Shown here one piece after another: positions 10,075 through 10,995 of a stretch of DNA of 10,995 nt. The position numbers and the translations under genes are program-made. Within the stretch, counting starts at the first letter, position 1, and the number at the start of each line of letters is the position of its first letter. Where the stretch lies: the NCBI GenBank assembly GCA_026770585.1, contig MU646556.1, positions 385,251 through 396,245 of the forward strand, written 5' to 3'. The notes below the pieces were generated by a model. It was not told where the DNA came from, did no database searches, and saw nothing but the letters and a program-made list of their open reading frames with translations. The stretch comes from Baffinella frigidus. Taxonomy: Eukaryota > Cryptophyceae > Cryptomonadales > Baffinellaceae.

Positions 10075-10395
10075 CCCTAAACCCTAAGCACCAAGAGTCC
10101 GCCCCCTGAACCCTAAGCCCTGAAGGATAAACCCTACCCCCTAACCCTCTCTCTCTCTCTCGCTCTACCACCGTTCTCCACCCTATCTCTCTCTCTTCCC
10201 TCACTAGCCTTGTCCCCCTTCTCCCCCAACACACGGTGAACCTTCACCCTAAACCCTAAGCACCAAGAGTCCGCCCCCTCAACCCTACGCCCCAAACCAT
10301 GACCCCTAACCCCTAACCCCTAGACACGAAACCCGAAAATCGAAACCCGGAACCCGAAACCCGAAACCCGGAAACCCACCAAGAGTGCGTCCCTC
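10062..10395 (-). repeat. Mixed C-strand telomere-like, CT-rich and 172-bp repeated sequence
   Basis: CCCTAAGCACCAAGAGTCCG followed by CCCCCT recurs at 10082 and 10254 (172 apart); a diverged form (CACCAAGAGTGCGTCCCTCC) is at 10377. CTTCTCCCCCAACACACGG occurs at 10218 and 10401. Between them are a (CT)n run (about 10147-10165) and CCCTAAA variants, then CCCGAAA-type words (10327-10372). No gene. Confidence 0.88.
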
Positions 10396-10491
10396 CCCCC
10401 CTTCTCCCCCAACACACGGCGAACTGGGTGCGTAAATCCTCTTCTAGAGTTGTTTTTGGACGGGCATTGGTCACGTTGCCCACGCTTCAAC

Positions 10492-10653
10492 CCGCACAGC
10501 GGACTTCGAAGGGATTTTGAATAATCCTTAAGCGATAAGACCTAGGACCCTACGGTAGGCAATCCGTAGGGACATAGGGGGGGGTCCTATGGATAAGGTA
10601 ACGGAAATGTGGCCCGATTTGGGCCAAAAATTCATTCGTAGCCCGCTGTGTGG
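10492..10653 (+). mobile_element. Family A TIR element, copy 4 (162 bp)
   Basis: CCGCACAGCGGACTTCGAAG at the left and the inverted right end CCACACAGCGGGCTACGAAT form TIRs of about 26 bp. It contains CCCTACGGTAGGCAATCCGT, GGATAAGGTAACGG and TGGCCCGATTTGGGCCA. It is the same length as copy 2. Open frames on the minus strand (10528-10750) follow its sequence and share AYRR and VTLS words with copy 2 only because the DNA is shared. Confidence 0.88.
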
Positions 10654-10702
10654 CTTGGAGAACGGGACCAGCTCTTGTACAAACCTGGACGCGAGTGTTA
10701 AA

Positions 10703-10740
10703 CCGATATTTAAGAAAAGGCCCTTTTCTTGGGGCATCGG
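10703..10740. terminator. Hairpin, possible 3' end or structural element
   Basis: CCGAT...AAGAAAAGG-C-CCTTTTCTT...ATCGG folds with a perfect 9-bp inner stem around a single C, an unpaired internal part, then a 5-bp outer stem. A one-base loop means it would act as a cruciform in DNA or open slightly in RNA. It abuts the 18-bp array directly. The terminator role is only a guess. Confidence 0.35.
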
Positions 10741-10830
10741 AATTAGTCAACTACCATTAATTAGTCAACTACCATAAATTAGTCAACTTCTTCTAATTAG
10801 TCAACTTCTTCTGATTAGTCGACTGCGTCT
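10741..10830 (+). repeat. 18-bp tandem array, five copies
   Basis: Units AATTAGTCAACTACCATT, AATTAGTCAACTACCATA, AATTAGTCAACTTCTTCT (twice) and GATTAGTCGACTGCGTCT occupy exactly 5 x 18 bases. The core TTAGTCAACT is invariant except one base in the last unit. On the minus strand it reads AGTTGACTAA, containing TTGACT and TGACTAA. No frame use is evident. Confidence 0.95.
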
Positions 10831-10884
10831 GGCAGGTACATGGAGGGCGGGTGGGCGCACGTGACTCCGAAGCCTGAGGTGGGA

Positions 10885-10995
10885 CCCTACACCCTAATCC
10901 CTAACCCCAAAACCCCAAACCCTAAACCCTAAACCACAAACCCTAAACCCTAAACCCTAAACCCTAAACCCTAAACCCTAAACCCCAAACCCCAA
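10885..10995 (-). repeat. CCCTAAA telomere-like array running off the window
   Basis: Seven or more near-perfect CCCTAAA units with CCCCAAA and ACCACAAA variants at the edges, continuing to the window end. It is the most regular C-strand array here. A true telomere on this strand orientation would be to the left, so this one is interstitial or inverted relative to the right edge. Confidence 0.92.

Noticed and set aside
10528-10777. ORFs across family A copy 4, with peptides resembling those of copy 2
   Set aside because: The similarity follows from shared MITE DNA; no frame is kept in copies 1 and 3.
1-10995. CRISPR array
   Set aside because: The only regular arrays (18 bp and 22 bp) have no spacers, and the context is eukaryotic.
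10885-10995. True chromosome end
   Set aside because: A right-hand end would carry TTTAGGG on the plus strand; here the plus strand is CCCTAAA with variants.

Overview
The window looks like nuclear DNA of a eukaryotic alga, from a subtelomeric or other repeat-dense region. The evidence is long degenerate tracts of the plant/algal telomere heptamer TTTAGGG (and CCCTAAA) in both orientations, no bacterial-style operons or intact known genes, short exon-like open stretches bounded by AG and GT, and many short elements with terminal inverted repeats (TIRs) that resemble MITEs. I cannot name the species. A possible bipartite plastid-targeting N-terminus at 5642 would fit an alga with a secondary plastid, but a green alga is equally possible.

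Layout: 1-1440 holds a short TIR element, a truncated family A element, an 88-bp tandem pair, an exact 77-bp duplication and telomere-like tracts that switch strand several times. 1439-1574 is a clean 136-bp TIR element. 1575-3370 mixes direct and inverted duplications, an AT-rich patch, telomere-like G-strand blocks and two family B elements. 3370-5075 holds palindromes, a 306-bp family C element and a three-unit degenerate tandem array. 5040-6315 is the most gene-like part of the left half: two antisense overlapping ORFs, then an ORF with a signal-peptide-like start at 5642, then pyrimidine-rich intron-like DNA. 6310-7765 is dense in TIR elements (families C, B and F) and duplicated blocks. 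7950-8290 is a 108-bp repeat around a CT microsatellite.

The most interesting part is 8285-9680 on the plus strand. Short exon-like modules sharing a peptide of the type QASEA...ASS.Q, several ending in CAG|GT, alternate with TIR elements. Two of the intervals run exactly from GT to AG and contain a TIR element as most of their length. This resembles introner-type intron gain, although plain segmental duplication could produce the same pattern. A possible last exon (9987-10074) sits inside telomere-like repeats and takes its stop codon from CCCTAAA.

From 9712 to the end the window is C-strand telomere-like sequence, interrupted by another family A element (10492-10653), a hairpin and a five-copy 18-bp array.

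No tRNA, rRNA, CRISPR array or recognisable transposase was seen. All coding calls are low confidence; repeat and TIR calls rest on direct comparison within the window.
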